64,000 nucleotides of DNA, from positions 248,001-312,000 of the forward strand of contig NZ_BMHI01000003.1 in NCBI RefSeq assembly GCF_014640635.1, read 5' to 3'. This stretch comes from Flexivirga endophytica (GTDB lineage: Bacteria; Actinomycetota; Actinomycetes; Actinomycetales; Dermatophilaceae). A program made the translations under genes and the position numbers. Shown here piece after piece: positions 16,405 through 24,147 of the stretch (the first letter of the stretch is position 1; each line of letters begins with the position of its first letter). The notes below the pieces were generated by a model that worked only from the letters and a program-made list of their open reading frames with translations, was not told where the DNA came from and made no database searches.

Positions 16405-16788
16405 CTATTCGGACGCTCCGTCGTCGAATTTGTCGCGGTGTGCGATGACGGCCGCGATGTGCTGCTCGGACCAGTCCCGGATGACGTCGAGCGGCCCCTG
16501 CAGCGACCTGCCGAGGTCGGTGAGCTCGTAGTCGACCCGCGGCGGGATCGTCGGGTATGCCGTGCGCGTGACCAGCCCGTCACGCGCCAGCGCTCGCAGG
16601 GTCGCGGTGAGGACCTTCCCGGAGACGCCCCCAACGCGATCGCGCAGGGCGGTGAAGCGCATCGGCCCGTCGGCGAGCACACCGATGACGAGCACGGTCC
16701 ATTTGTCGCCGACACGATCGAGCAGCACCCGGGTCGGGCACTCCGGGTCGTAACCGTCGCCCACCCAGGCAGCTGTTGCGGACGTCAT
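16405..16788 (-). CDS. HxlR-family transcriptional regulator
   Basis: 127 residues from the ATG at 16788; a TTG nine bases upstream would add three residues, but the AGGGAG box fits the ATG better. The HxlR fold is clear: ECPTRVLLDRVGDKWTVLVIGVLADGPMRF, then the recognition region VSGKVLTATLRALARDGLVTR and the wing TIPPRVDYELTDLGRSL. No cysteine lies in the usual HypR redox position except the one in DPECPT, which is the conserved N-terminal Cys of this family and may sense electrophiles. It is divergent from the NAD(P)-binding protein gene, its probable target. Confidence 0.9.
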   Translation of the reverse strand: MTSATAAWVGDGYDPECPTRVLLDRVGDKWTVLVIGVLADGPMRFTALRDRVGGVSGKVLTATLRALARDGLVTRTAYPTIPPRVDYELTDLGRSLQGPLDVIRDWSEQHIAAVIAHRDKFDDGASE

Positions 16789-16804
16789 ACTGCCCAACTC
16801 CCTT

Positions 16805-16840
16805 TAGTTACCTTGAGGTACCAGGGTACCAATAGTTACT
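16805..16840. promoter_or_regulatory. Putative HxlR operator in the divergent spacer
   Basis: The 86-bp spacer between the HxlR gene and the NAD(P)-binding gene contains TTAGTTACC and TAGTTACT as direct repeats about 28 bp apart, flanking GGTACC-AG-GGTACC, a near-perfect palindrome. AT-rich symmetry in an otherwise GC-rich stretch directly between the two starts suggests a dual-control operator. Confidence 0.5.
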
Positions 16841-16874
16841 GTTGCCGCAACATCAACGAATTGGAGGAGCAGAC

Positions 16875-17480
16875 ATGAAGATTGCAGTCATCGGTGCGAG
16901 CGGCATGGTCGGGTCCCGCGTGGTGCACGAGTTGTCGCAGCGCGGCCACGAGGTCACCGGCGTCACCCGATCCGGCACCGAGGTGCCGGAGGCGACCAGC
17001 GTCCGGGGCGACCTCGGCGACGCCGGCTTCGTCCGATCCCTGGCAGCCGACCACGATGTCGTCCTGTCCGCCACCGGACCGAGCCGCACCGGCGAGGACC
17101 ACCAGATCTGGCTTGACGCGCTGCAGACCGCGCAGGAGAACGCGACCGACACGCGCCTCTTCGTCATTGGTGGCGCGGGTTCGCTGCTGATCGAGGGCAC
17201 CCGCCTCGTCGACCTGCCCGGCTTCCCCGAGGGCTACAAGGCCGAAGCCCTGACCGCCACGCAGGCGCTCGACAACATCCGCCAGGCACCGGAGTCACTC
17301 GACTGGACGTTCCTGTCGCCCGCCCCTGAGATCGCCCCCGGCGAGCGGACCGGCACCTACCAGGTCGCGGACGACACTCCCGCAGGCGACAAGATCTCGG
17401 CGGAGGACTTCGCCGTCGCGATCGTCGACGAGCTCGAGCAGCCGAAGCACCGCCGCGCACGCTTCACTGTCGCGAACTGA
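16875..17480 (+). CDS. NAD(P)-binding epimerase-like protein (NmrA/YwnB type)
   Basis: 201 residues. The N-terminal MKIAVIGASGMVGSRVVHEL is an NAD(P)-binding Rossmann motif, DVVLSATGP replaces the second strand, and the C-terminal part has LDWTFLSPAPEIAPGERTG and ISAEDFAVAIVDELE, typical of the YwnB/NAD(P)H-binding (NmrA-like) proteins. There is no YxxxK catalytic pair, so a quinone reductase or redox-sensing role is more likely than dehydrogenation. A GGAGGAG ribosome binding site precedes the ATG. The divergent HxlR gene suggests induction by electrophilic or oxidative stress (inference from family habits). Confidence 0.85.
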   Translation: MKIAVIGASGMVGSRVVHELSQRGHEVTGVTRSGTEVPEATSVRGDLGDAGFVRSLAADHDVVLSATGPSRTGEDHQIWLDALQTAQENATDTRLFVIGGAGSLLIEGTRLVDLPGFPEGYKAEALTATQALDNIRQAPESLDWTFLSPAPEIAPGERTGTYQVADDTPAGDKISAEDFAVAIVDELEQPKHRRARFTVAN

Positions 17481-17522
17481 ATCTTCTGGCTCGACTCCGC
17501 GCAGCACCGAGGTCGCGGCCCC

Positions 17523-17620
17523 TCATCGAGAGGACAGGGGATGCATCGAGGGGACAGGCGATTCGGCCGATATCTGCTGAAATCGGCTATCCCCTCGGCG
17601 AACGGGTGTCCTCTCGGCGA
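17523..17620. repeat. 98-bp nested palindromic element, copy A
   Basis: Its ends are TCATCGAGAGGACA and TGTCCTCTCGGCGA, inverted to each other; inside lies a second, imperfect inverted pair (GGGGACAGGCGATT / AATCGGCTATCCCC, 12 of 14 paired). The same architecture and the same length occur at 25358-25455 and 26334-26431. This copy lies between the NAD(P)-binding gene and exonuclease III, ending 31 bp before the xth start. No reading frame is evident in it. Confidence 0.9.
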
Positions 17621-17651
17621 AGTGGCGCTGGCGGGTACGTAGATTGGTCGG

Positions 17652-18443
17652 GTGCGTATTGCCACCTGGAACGTCAACTCCATCCGCTCCCGCATCGACC
17701 GCGTCGTCGATGTCCTCGACCGCCACGACCTGGACGTGCTGCTGCTCCAGGAGACGAAGTGCCGCAACGACCAGTTCCCCGAGATGCCGTTGCAAGCAGC
17801 GGGATACGAGGTCGCGATGCACGGTCTCAATCAGTGGAATGGCGTCGCCATCGTCTCCCGCGTCGGGCTGGACGACGTCAGTGTCGGATTCTCCGGCATG
17901 CCCGGGTATGGCGAGCCGCCGGCCGCGGAAGCGCGGGCGATCGGCGCCACCTGCGGCGGCGTGCGGGTGTGGTCGCTCTACGTGCCCAACGGCCGCGAGG
18001 TCGGGCATGCGCACTACTCCTACAAACTCGACTGGCTCGCCCGGCTGCGCGACAACGCGGCCGGGTGGCTCGCCGAGGACACACACGCCCAGATCCTGCT
18101 GGCCGGCGACTGGAACATCGCACCGGTCGACGAGGACGTCTGGGACATCGGGTTCTTCGACGGCAAGACGCACGTGACCGACGCCGAGCGGGCGGCGTTC
18201 CGTTCCGTCGTGGACACCGGTTTCGCTGACGTGGTCCGGCCGTTTACCCCCGGGCCCGGGACCTACACCTACTGGGACTACACGCAACTGCGCTTCCCCA
18301 AGAAGCAGGGCATGCGGATCGACTTCGCGCTGGCGTCCCCGACCTTGGCGGCCCGCGTGGTCGATGCATCGATCGACCGCGAGGAGCGCAAGGGCAAGGG
18401 CGCGTCCGACCACGCGCCGGTCGTCGTCACGCTCGGTGACTGA
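17652..18443 (+). CDS. xth: Exodeoxyribonuclease III
   Basis: 263 residues, full length for ExoIII/AP endonuclease. MRIATWNVNSIRSR, LLLQETKC (catalytic Glu), LAGDWNIAP (Asp/Asn pair) and the terminal SDHAPVVV (catalytic His) are all present. It cleaves at abasic sites and has 3' exonuclease activity in base excision repair. The GTG start is preceded at 6 nt by TAGATT, so the message is probably leaderless. The 98-bp repeat copy A lies directly upstream, so the promoter -35 region sits at or within the repeat edge. Confidence 0.95.
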   Translation: MRIATWNVNSIRSRIDRVVDVLDRHDLDVLLLQETKCRNDQFPEMPLQAAGYEVAMHGLNQWNGVAIVSRVGLDDVSVGFSGMPGYGEPPAAEARAIGATCGGVRVWSLYVPNGREVGHAHYSYKLDWLARLRDNAAGWLAEDTHAQILLAGDWNIAPVDEDVWDIGFFDGKTHVTDAERAAFRSVVDTGFADVVRPFTPGPGTYTYWDYTQLRFPKKQGMRIDFALASPTLAARVVDASIDREERKGKGASDHAPVVVTLGD

Positions 18444-18515
18444 CGTCATACCCTCGCGCCCTGTGCGCCCGCGGCCATACAGTGGCCGCAGGTAGTTCAT
18501 CAGCAGGGGGCGCGC

Positions 18516-19070
18516 ATGACTGATCACGCAGGTTCATCCGACGACACGACCCGGCCGGTCCGGCTGCACAAGGACGACCGGCGCAGCGACACCGAGCGCA
18601 TCCCGACGACGCCCGAGACGCAGCGCTTCCAACAGCCGCCGGCTCCGAGCACCTACTCCACGCCCCCGCAGCATTACGGATCGCCACCGCCGAGCGCCTC
18701 ACCGGCCCACCCGCAAATCCTGCCGCCCCAGGGGCCGTCGCCGCAGTACCCGATGCAGTCCTACGCCCCACGGCCCGTGGGGCCGCCCCCGGCATACAAC
18801 TCCGTCGTGATGACCGGTCGACCCGGCCCGTCCGGCGCAGTGGTCGCGATCGCCTGGATCCTCGCGGTCTGTACGTTCTTCTACCTGTTGCCGTGGGCTA
18901 TCGCCGCGACTCGCAACAAGTCCAACCAGGGCGGCATCTTCGCGCTCAACTTCCTGCTCGGCTGGTCCTTCATCGGCTGGGTCATCGCGCTCGTCATGGC
19001 CTGCGGGACAGATCAGCAGACCAATGTCGTGGTCGTCAATCAGGCGCCACAGCAGCACTATTACCGCTGA
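18516..19070 (+). CDS. Proline-rich membrane protein with T4-Imm-like (superinfection immunity) domain
   Basis: 184 residues. About 1-105 is a low-complexity Pro/Ser/Gln/Tyr-rich cytoplasmic region. Two membrane helices follow, SGAVVAIAWILAVCTFFYLLPW and the FALNFLLGWSFIGWVIALVMAC segment, separated by the ATRNKSNQGGI loop. This two-helix pattern matches the superinfection immunity protein family named after phage T4 Imm, which blocks DNA entry of superinfecting phage; in bacterial chromosomes the family is common and its role is unknown. The ATG has an AGGGGG box. It stands alone between xth and the monooxygenase. Confidence 0.75.
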   Translation: MTDHAGSSDDTTRPVRLHKDDRRSDTERIPTTPETQRFQQPPAPSTYSTPPQHYGSPPPSASPAHPQILPPQGPSPQYPMQSYAPRPVGPPPAYNSVVMTGRPGPSGAVVAIAWILAVCTFFYLLPWAIAATRNKSNQGGIFALNFLLGWSFIGWVIALVMACGTDQQTNVVVVNQAPQQHYYR

Positions 19071-19129
19071 TCCGGACGCGCGCGGCGTTGCCGGTCGGCC
19101 GGGCCGACACGCCGACGTAACCTGACGCC

Positions 19130-20626
19130 ATGGGCACCCGCATGAACGCGCGCGTCGATCACGACCTGGTCATCGTCGGCTCCGGCTTCTCCGGCATCGG
19201 CATGGCGATCGCGGCCAAGAACCGCAGGCGCGACTTCGTCGTACTCGAGAAGGCCGACGAGATCGGCGGCACCTGGCGGGACAACCGCTACCCCGGCTGC
19301 GAGTGCGACGTGCCCAGCCACCTCTACTCCTTCTCGTTCGAGCTCAATCCCTACTGGTCCAAGGCCTATGCGACCGCCGATGAGATCCAGGACTACCTGC
19401 TCTACTGCGTCGAGAAGTTCGACCTGCGCCAGCACATGCGGTTCGGCAGCGTCGTCGAGCGGATGACGTATGACGAGGGCCTTGCCGCCTGGCACCTGAC
19501 CGTCACGACCGGCAACGGCGAGACGCACCAACTCGTCGCCGGCGCCGTCGCGCTCGGTGTCGGCGCGCTGCACGAGCCGGTGATCCCCGAGATCCCCGGC
19601 ATCGAGTCGTTCCGTGGCGAGCTGCTGCACACCGCCGCGTGGGATCCCGGCACGACCGTCGTCGGCAAGCGGGTCGGCGTCATCGGCACCGGCTGCAGCG
19701 GGGTGCAGGTGATCCCGCCGCTGGCCGAGGACGCCCACTCACTCACGGTCTTCCAGCGCACACCGACGTGGGTGCTGCCCAAGGTCGACCCGGCATACCC
19801 CGACTGGCTGATCGACCAGTACGAGAAGCGACCGTGGCTGATGAAGGCGCACCGCGCCAAGTTGCGCGCCGCCGGTGAGGTGCGCGTCGGTGGCTTCACC
19901 AAACAGCCCGCCGCACTGAAGGCAGCCTCGAAAGCTGCTCTCGCACACCTGCGTTCGTCGATCAAGGACCCGAAGCTGCGTGCGAAGCTGACGCCCGACT
20001 ACACGATGGGCTGCAAGCGGGTGACGATGTCCAACACCTACTACCCCGCGCTCGCGTCGGACCATGTCACCGTGGAGACGTCACCGATCCAGGACGCCGA
20101 CGTGACGTCGTTGGCGACCGAGGACGGCACCACGCACGAGCTCGACGTGCTGGTCTTCGCCACCGGGTTCGACGTCACCGGGTCCTACCGCCACCTGAAC
20201 ATCACCGGACTCGGCGGGCGCACGCTGGACACCGACTGGGCCGAGGACATCCAGACCTACTACGGCGTGACAGCGCCCGGCTACCCGAACCTCTTCTTCC
20301 TGCTCGGCCCCAACACCGTGCTGGGGCACACCTCGGTCGTGCTGATGATCGAAGCGCAGATCGGGCTGATCAGCAGGTTGCTCGACGAGCGCGACGAGCG
20401 AGGCGCCACAGCGGTGCAGGTGCGTCCGCAGGTCGTGCCCGCGCACATGCAGCGGCTCGACGAGCGCAGCGCCTCGTCGGTCTGGCAGGCGGGCGGTTGC
20501 AGCAGCTGGTATCTCGACGACGAGGGTCGCAATCGCGTGCTGTGGCCGGGCGGCGTCGGCGAATACGAGCGCAAGCTCGCCCGGCCGGAGCTGGTGGACT
20601 ACGAATTCACCGGCTCGGCGTCATAG
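19130..20626 (+). CDS. Flavin-containing monooxygenase, Baeyer-Villiger type
   Basis: 498 residues; ATG at 19130 or, five codons later, 19142. VIVGSGFSGIGMAIAA is the FAD-binding GxGxxG, EIGGTWRDNRYPGCECDVPSHLYS is the diagnostic BVMO stretch (G-G-T-W, then D-x-x-Y-P-G), and VGVIGTGCSGVQVIPPLAE is the NADPH-binding GxGxxG. VLVFATGFDVTGSYRH is the ATG motif of class B flavin monooxygenases. It would insert oxygen into ketones or oxidise heteroatoms using NADPH; substrate is unknown. Its 3' end overlaps the convergent MFS gene by 28 bp. Confidence 0.9.
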   Translation: MGTRMNARVDHDLVIVGSGFSGIGMAIAAKNRRRDFVVLEKADEIGGTWRDNRYPGCECDVPSHLYSFSFELNPYWSKAYATADEIQDYLLYCVEKFDLRQHMRFGSVVERMTYDEGLAAWHLTVTTGNGETHQLVAGAVALGVGALHEPVIPEIPGIESFRGELLHTAAWDPGTTVVGKRVGVIGTGCSGVQVIPPLAEDAHSLTVFQRTPTWVLPKVDPAYPDWLIDQYEKRPWLMKAHRAKLRAAGEVRVGGFTKQPAALKAASKAALAHLRSSIKDPKLRAKLTPDYTMGCKRVTMSNTYYPALASDHVTVETSPIQDADVTSLATEDGTTHELDVLVFATGFDVTGSYRHLNITGLGGRTLDTDWAEDIQTYYGVTAPGYPNLFFLLGPNTVLGHTSVVLMIEAQIGLISRLLDERDERGATAVQVRPQVVPAHMQRLDERSASSVWQAGGCSSWYLDDEGRNRVLWPGGVGEYERKLARPELVDYEFTGSAS

Positions 20627-22422
20627 CCGCCGGCCGACCCGTCGGTGTCGTCGTCGGATTCGGCGTCGGTGCCGTCTTCCTCGTCCGCGTCGGCCACGCC
20701 GACCACGCGCATGCCGAGCAGCAGCGCCACCGCTGCGGCGACCAGCGCCACCAATGCCGCGCCCAGGAACACCGTTTGTACCTGCAACACACCGGCCTCG
20801 GTCACCTGCGCCTCGGTCGGGTGCGGCAGCGACTGCACCTTGCCGTAGAAGCGGTGCAGCCCGATCGCGGTCAGCAATGCCAGACCGACGACCATGCCGA
20901 CCATCCGGGCGACGACCAGCAGCGACGACACGACACCGTGCGCGGTCTGCGGTGCGTCGTGCAAGGCGGCATCGTTGACCGGAGCGATCGCCAGACCGAC
21001 GCCGAGACCGGCCAGCACCAGCATCGTGGTCGGCAGCAGCCAGGAATCGAGCGCGTCGGTGCCCCAAGTGGACATCTGAAACAGCGCGAGCGACGTGATC
21101 AGCAGGCCGGGCGCCGCGATCACCGCTGCACCGAACCGTCGCAGCATCCAACCGCCGGCCAGCGCTCCGACCGGCACCGCGACGAGGAAACGCAGCAGCA
21201 CCAGCGCCGCCTCGGTCTGTGAGTCGGTGACCGTCAGCCGCGCGAGCACGGGTATGTCGACGACGACCGCGACGATGGCGGTGCCGACGCACAACGAGAC
21301 CACGAGGGCCGGTCGCACCCGGCCAACGACAACACCCTTGGCGATCAACGGATTTCGGGCGGCGCGGTGGCGCCATACATAAAGGGCGGCGGCGAGCGCT
21401 GCGACCGGGAGCAGCCACCACCCCATCGGTCCGACGACCTGCTTCTCCGGGTTGGAGGCGGCGAAGGTCAGCACCAGCGCACCGAGCGCGACGGCGATCA
21501 GCAACGCACCAACCACGTCGACGCTGCGGGCGATCGGCCACCAGAAGCGCACCGAGAGGGCCAACAGCCCGGCGAGTGCGAAGAGGCCCCACACCCCGAT
21601 CGGTGTCATCAGGTGGGCGGTGTGGTCGCCATACGGGACGAACGGTCCGCCCCACCGGATGGAAGTGGTGAGTGAATCGGGGGCCCACAGGGCGAGGCCG
21701 AGCAGCACGACCGCGACGAGCACCGCCAGCCAGGTGAGCGCACGCCACCACTGCGGCACCGGAGCGCCGACCCGGTCCCGACCCCGACGACCACCGCAGG
21801 CGACGATGCCGAGGGCCAGCACGATCCCGGCCAATCCGTTGAGCCAGAAGATCATTCGCCAGTCGGAGACGGCGAGGACCAGGGCGCCGAGCAATGGCCC
21901 GACGACGCTACCGATCTCCTGCACCGCGCCGACGACCCCCAACGGGGTGCCGCGCTTGCCCGGTGGCCAGAGGTCGGCGACCAGGGCCAGCGTCGCGGGC
22001 ACCAACCCGCCGCCACCCACACCCTGCAGGAAGCGGCCGGCGACCATGACCGGGAGTTCGGCGGAGATCGCGGTGACGGCGGAGCCGATGACGAACAGCC
22101 CGAGACAGCCGATCAGGATGCGCTGGCGGTCGATCAGGTCCGCTAACCGGCCGATCAGTGGCAGCACCGCGATGTAGCCCAGCAGGAAGCCGGAGATGAT
22201 CGGCGTGGCCTTCTGCAGGGCGTCGACGCCGAGGCCGACGCCATTCATCATGTCCTGCAGCGCCAGCACCACGACGTAGGTGTCGGCTGCGGCGAGCGCG
22301 ACGGCCACCGAAGCCGTTGCCAGCAGGGCCTTCGCGTGGCGCCCGGGTGCGGCGACCTCAGGGTTTGGTGACTGCAACCTTCTGTCCGTACTTGGTGAAC
22401 TCGACGGTGTATGACGTGTCAT
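20599..22422 (-). CDS. MFS exporter, DHA2/P55-like, partner of LprG-type lipoprotein
   Basis: 607 residues with about 14 membrane helices. Motif A-like GRLADLIDRQRILIG follows the second helix, and motif C-like GAVQEIGSVVGPLLGALVLA in helix 5 marks an antiporter of the DHA2 class. The C-terminal tail (DADEEDGTDAESDDDTDG) is strongly acidic. The gene follows and overlaps by 65 nt an LprG/LppX-family lipoprotein gene, the same arrangement as lprG-Rv1410c (P55) in mycobacteria, where the pair moves triacylglycerides and related lipids across the envelope. The ATG at 22422 lies inside the lipoprotein gene; no alternative start is evident closer to the first helix. Confidence 0.88.
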   Translation of the reverse strand: MTRHTPSSSPSTDRRLQSPNPEVAAPGRHAKALLATASVAVALAAADTYVVVLALQDMMNGVGLGVDALQKATPIISGFLLGYIAVLPLIGRLADLIDRQRILIGCLGLFVIGSAVTAISAELPVMVAGRFLQGVGGGGLVPATLALVADLWPPGKRGTPLGVVGAVQEIGSVVGPLLGALVLAVSDWRMIFWLNGLAGIVLALGIVACGGRRGRDRVGAPVPQWWRALTWLAVLVAVVLLGLALWAPDSLTTSIRWGGPFVPYGDHTAHLMTPIGVWGLFALAGLLALSVRFWWPIARSVDVVGALLIAVALGALVLTFAASNPEKQVVGPMGWWLLPVAALAAALYVWRHRAARNPLIAKGVVVGRVRPALVVSLCVGTAIVAVVVDIPVLARLTVTDSQTEAALVLLRFLVAVPVGALAGGWMLRRFGAAVIAAPGLLITSLALFQMSTWGTDALDSWLLPTTMLVLAGLGVGLAIAPVNDAALHDAPQTAHGVVSSLLVVARMVGMVVGLALLTAIGLHRFYGKVQSLPHPTEAQVTEAGVLQVQTVFLGAALVALVAAAVALLLGMRVVGVADADEEDGTDAESDDDTDGSAGGYDAEPVNS

Positions 22423-23086
22423 TGGAACCCTTGTAGAACGCGCCGGTCAGCTCGGCCGAGCGCAGCTCTCCCTTGTCGGTGATCTGGTAGACCGCGTCAT
22501 ACGTCTCGTTCGCGTTGCCGAAGTTGAGCGTCTGCTTGATCGTCTTGCCCGGCAGCGTGCCGGTGACGGTCTGCACGATGTCCTTGCCGTCGCGCTTCTT
22601 GTCGCCGAACTTCGGCGACTTGGTGGCGACCAGCAGAGTGGAGAAGCCGCCGTCCCGGGCGAAGATCTGGGCCGGGTCGGGTGCGCCGAACTGCTTGGGG
22701 TCGATCTCGGCCATCTTGGGGTTCAGCGGGGTCTTGGCCCACACCTTGCCGCCCACCGCGACCACCGGGACGCTGATGGTGCCCGCGGCCGGGATGCGCA
22801 CCGCGATCTTGCCCTTGAAAGCCGGCGCGTGCGAGCCGTCGCCCTCACCGCTGATCAGGCCGTTCTCCTTCGGCGGGATCTTGTCCGAGGTCAGCTTCAG
22901 GTGCACGCCCGACGTGTCGTCGAGGGTCTTCTTCGCCTTGGCGAGCATCGCCTTGGGGGTCACAGCGCCCTGCGAGCCGCCGGAGGCGCCCGTGGCGGGC
23001 GCATCCTTGCTGCCGCTGCTGCAACCGGTGAGCGCAAGGGCCGCCGCGATCGCGAGCGAGCTGGAGACGGTCAGGGTACGTCGCAT
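22358..23086 (-). CDS. lprG: LprG/LppX-family lipoprotein
   Basis: 242 residues. A lipoprotein signal is clear: MRRTLTVSSSLAIAAALALTG-C, with the lipobox LTGC near residue 23. The mature part has the LppX_LprAFG family features: AMLAKAKKTLDDTSGVHLKL near the start, VVAVGGKVWAKTPL and DPAQIFARDGGFSTLLV. In mycobacteria these beta-sandwich lipoproteins hold di- or tri-acylated lipids in a hydrophobic cavity and deliver them with the MFS P55. The downstream overlapping MFS gene supports the same job here. The ATG is preceded by an ATAGGTTG stretch, a weak ribosome binding site. Confidence 0.85.
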   Translation of the reverse strand: MRRTLTVSSSLAIAAALALTGCSSGSKDAPATGASGGSQGAVTPKAMLAKAKKTLDDTSGVHLKLTSDKIPPKENGLISGEGDGSHAPAFKGKIAVRIPAAGTISVPVVAVGGKVWAKTPLNPKMAEIDPKQFGAPDPAQIFARDGGFSTLLVATKSPKFGDKKRDGKDIVQTVTGTLPGKTIKQTLNFGNANETYDAVYQITDKGELRSAELTGAFYKGSNDTSYTVEFTKYGQKVAVTKP

Positions 23087-23295
23087 ATAGAGCAACCTAT
23101 CTTTCCCGGGAGACTTATTCTGCGTCGGACGTTGCGAGTCGTAAGCTCCCTGCAACGCCAACGCATCCCAAGCCTCCTGTGCTTGCTCGGAATCAGCTTC
23201 CGAGGCAATGACGGTGGACTGTCCTTCTTGACGTCCGTGTGGGTCGCGCGGTTCCCTGGCCGCCGCAGGCCGGGCGGGTCGGGGAGAATGACGGC

Positions 23296-24147
23296 ATGTC
23301 CGGACTCCATGTGCATCGCGTGACCACCGACGACGGCGCACTGCTGTCGGCATACATCCGCGAGCCGGTCGGTGCGCCGACCGGCACGGTGGTGCTCGGG
23401 CACGGCTGGATCCTGGACCACCGCTCCTGGTTGCCGGTGCTGCGCACGCTCGACCCGTCGTTGCGGGTGGTGTTGTGGGACCAGCGCGGCCACGGCAGCT
23501 CGACACTGGCCGGCGGCTCGCGCAAGGTGGGACACCAGTCGATCAAGCGATTGGGCGCCGACCTGCGGTCAGTGATCTCCGAGCTGACGCCGGCGGACGA
23601 GCAGCTGGTGCTCGGCGGGCACTCGATGGGCGGTATGACGATCCTGGCCTATGCCGGCATCGCCCCGGAAGAGTTCGCCGCACGCGTGCGCGGCGTCGTG
23701 CTGGTGTCGACGGCCGCCGGCGGTCTGCGTGGCACCGGTCGGCCCGGCGAGCGGCGGGTGATGTCCGCGCTGCGGCACGTCGGTGTGCCCCTCGGAAGAG
23801 GTATGACGGAGAAGGCGCACCGAGCCGCGGCGTTCGGCCGCGGGGCCGATCCGGCCGACGTGCACGACGCCACCGTCATCACACGCGGCACCCGGCTGAG
23901 CGTCGTCGGCGGTTTCTACGACGCGCTGATGCAGCACGACGAAGTGGCGGCATTGGCCGGGATGCAGAACGTCCCGACGAGGGTCCTGGTCGGACGACGC
24001 GACCGGCTCACGCCGCCCACGCTCGCGCAGCGGATCGCGGCCGGGCTGCCCGCCGCGGAGCTGACCACCTTCGACGACCTCGGTCACATGCTCCCGTGGG
24101 AGGCACCCGATCAGGTGGCCAAGGCGATCGAGGACCTCGCACGATGA
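23296..24147 (+). CDS. Alpha/beta hydrolase
   Basis: 283 residues. GHGWILDHRSWLPVL holds the oxyanion HG motif, LGGHSMGGMTIL is the nucleophile elbow (Ser near 112), RVLVGRRDRLTPPTLA carries the acidic residue and DLGHMLPWEAPDQ the catalytic histidine. It is a serine hydrolase of the cytoplasm (no signal peptide); the substrate class cannot be told apart between esters, lactones and peptides. It overlaps the AGE-family gene by 4 nt, so the two are co-translated; a joint role in sugar-ester processing is conceivable but only inferred. Confidence 0.88.
   Translation: MSGLHVHRVTTDDGALLSAYIREPVGAPTGTVVLGHGWILDHRSWLPVLRTLDPSLRVVLWDQRGHGSSTLAGGSRKVGHQSIKRLGADLRSVISELTPADEQLVLGGHSMGGMTILAYAGIAPEEFAARVRGVVLVSTAAGGLRGTGRPGERRVMSALRHVGVPLGRGMTEKAHRAAAFGRGADPADVHDATVITRGTRLSVVGGFYDALMQHDEVAALAGMQNVPTRVLVGRRDRLTPPTLAQRIAAGLPAAELTTFDDLGHMLPWEAPDQVAKAIEDLAR

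Noticed and set aside
17523-17620. Possible CRISPR-like or tRNA-like structure in the 98-bp elements
   Set aside because: Copies are far apart, not spaced as an array, and the fold is nested inverted arms rather than a cloverleaf; no CCA end or T-loop.
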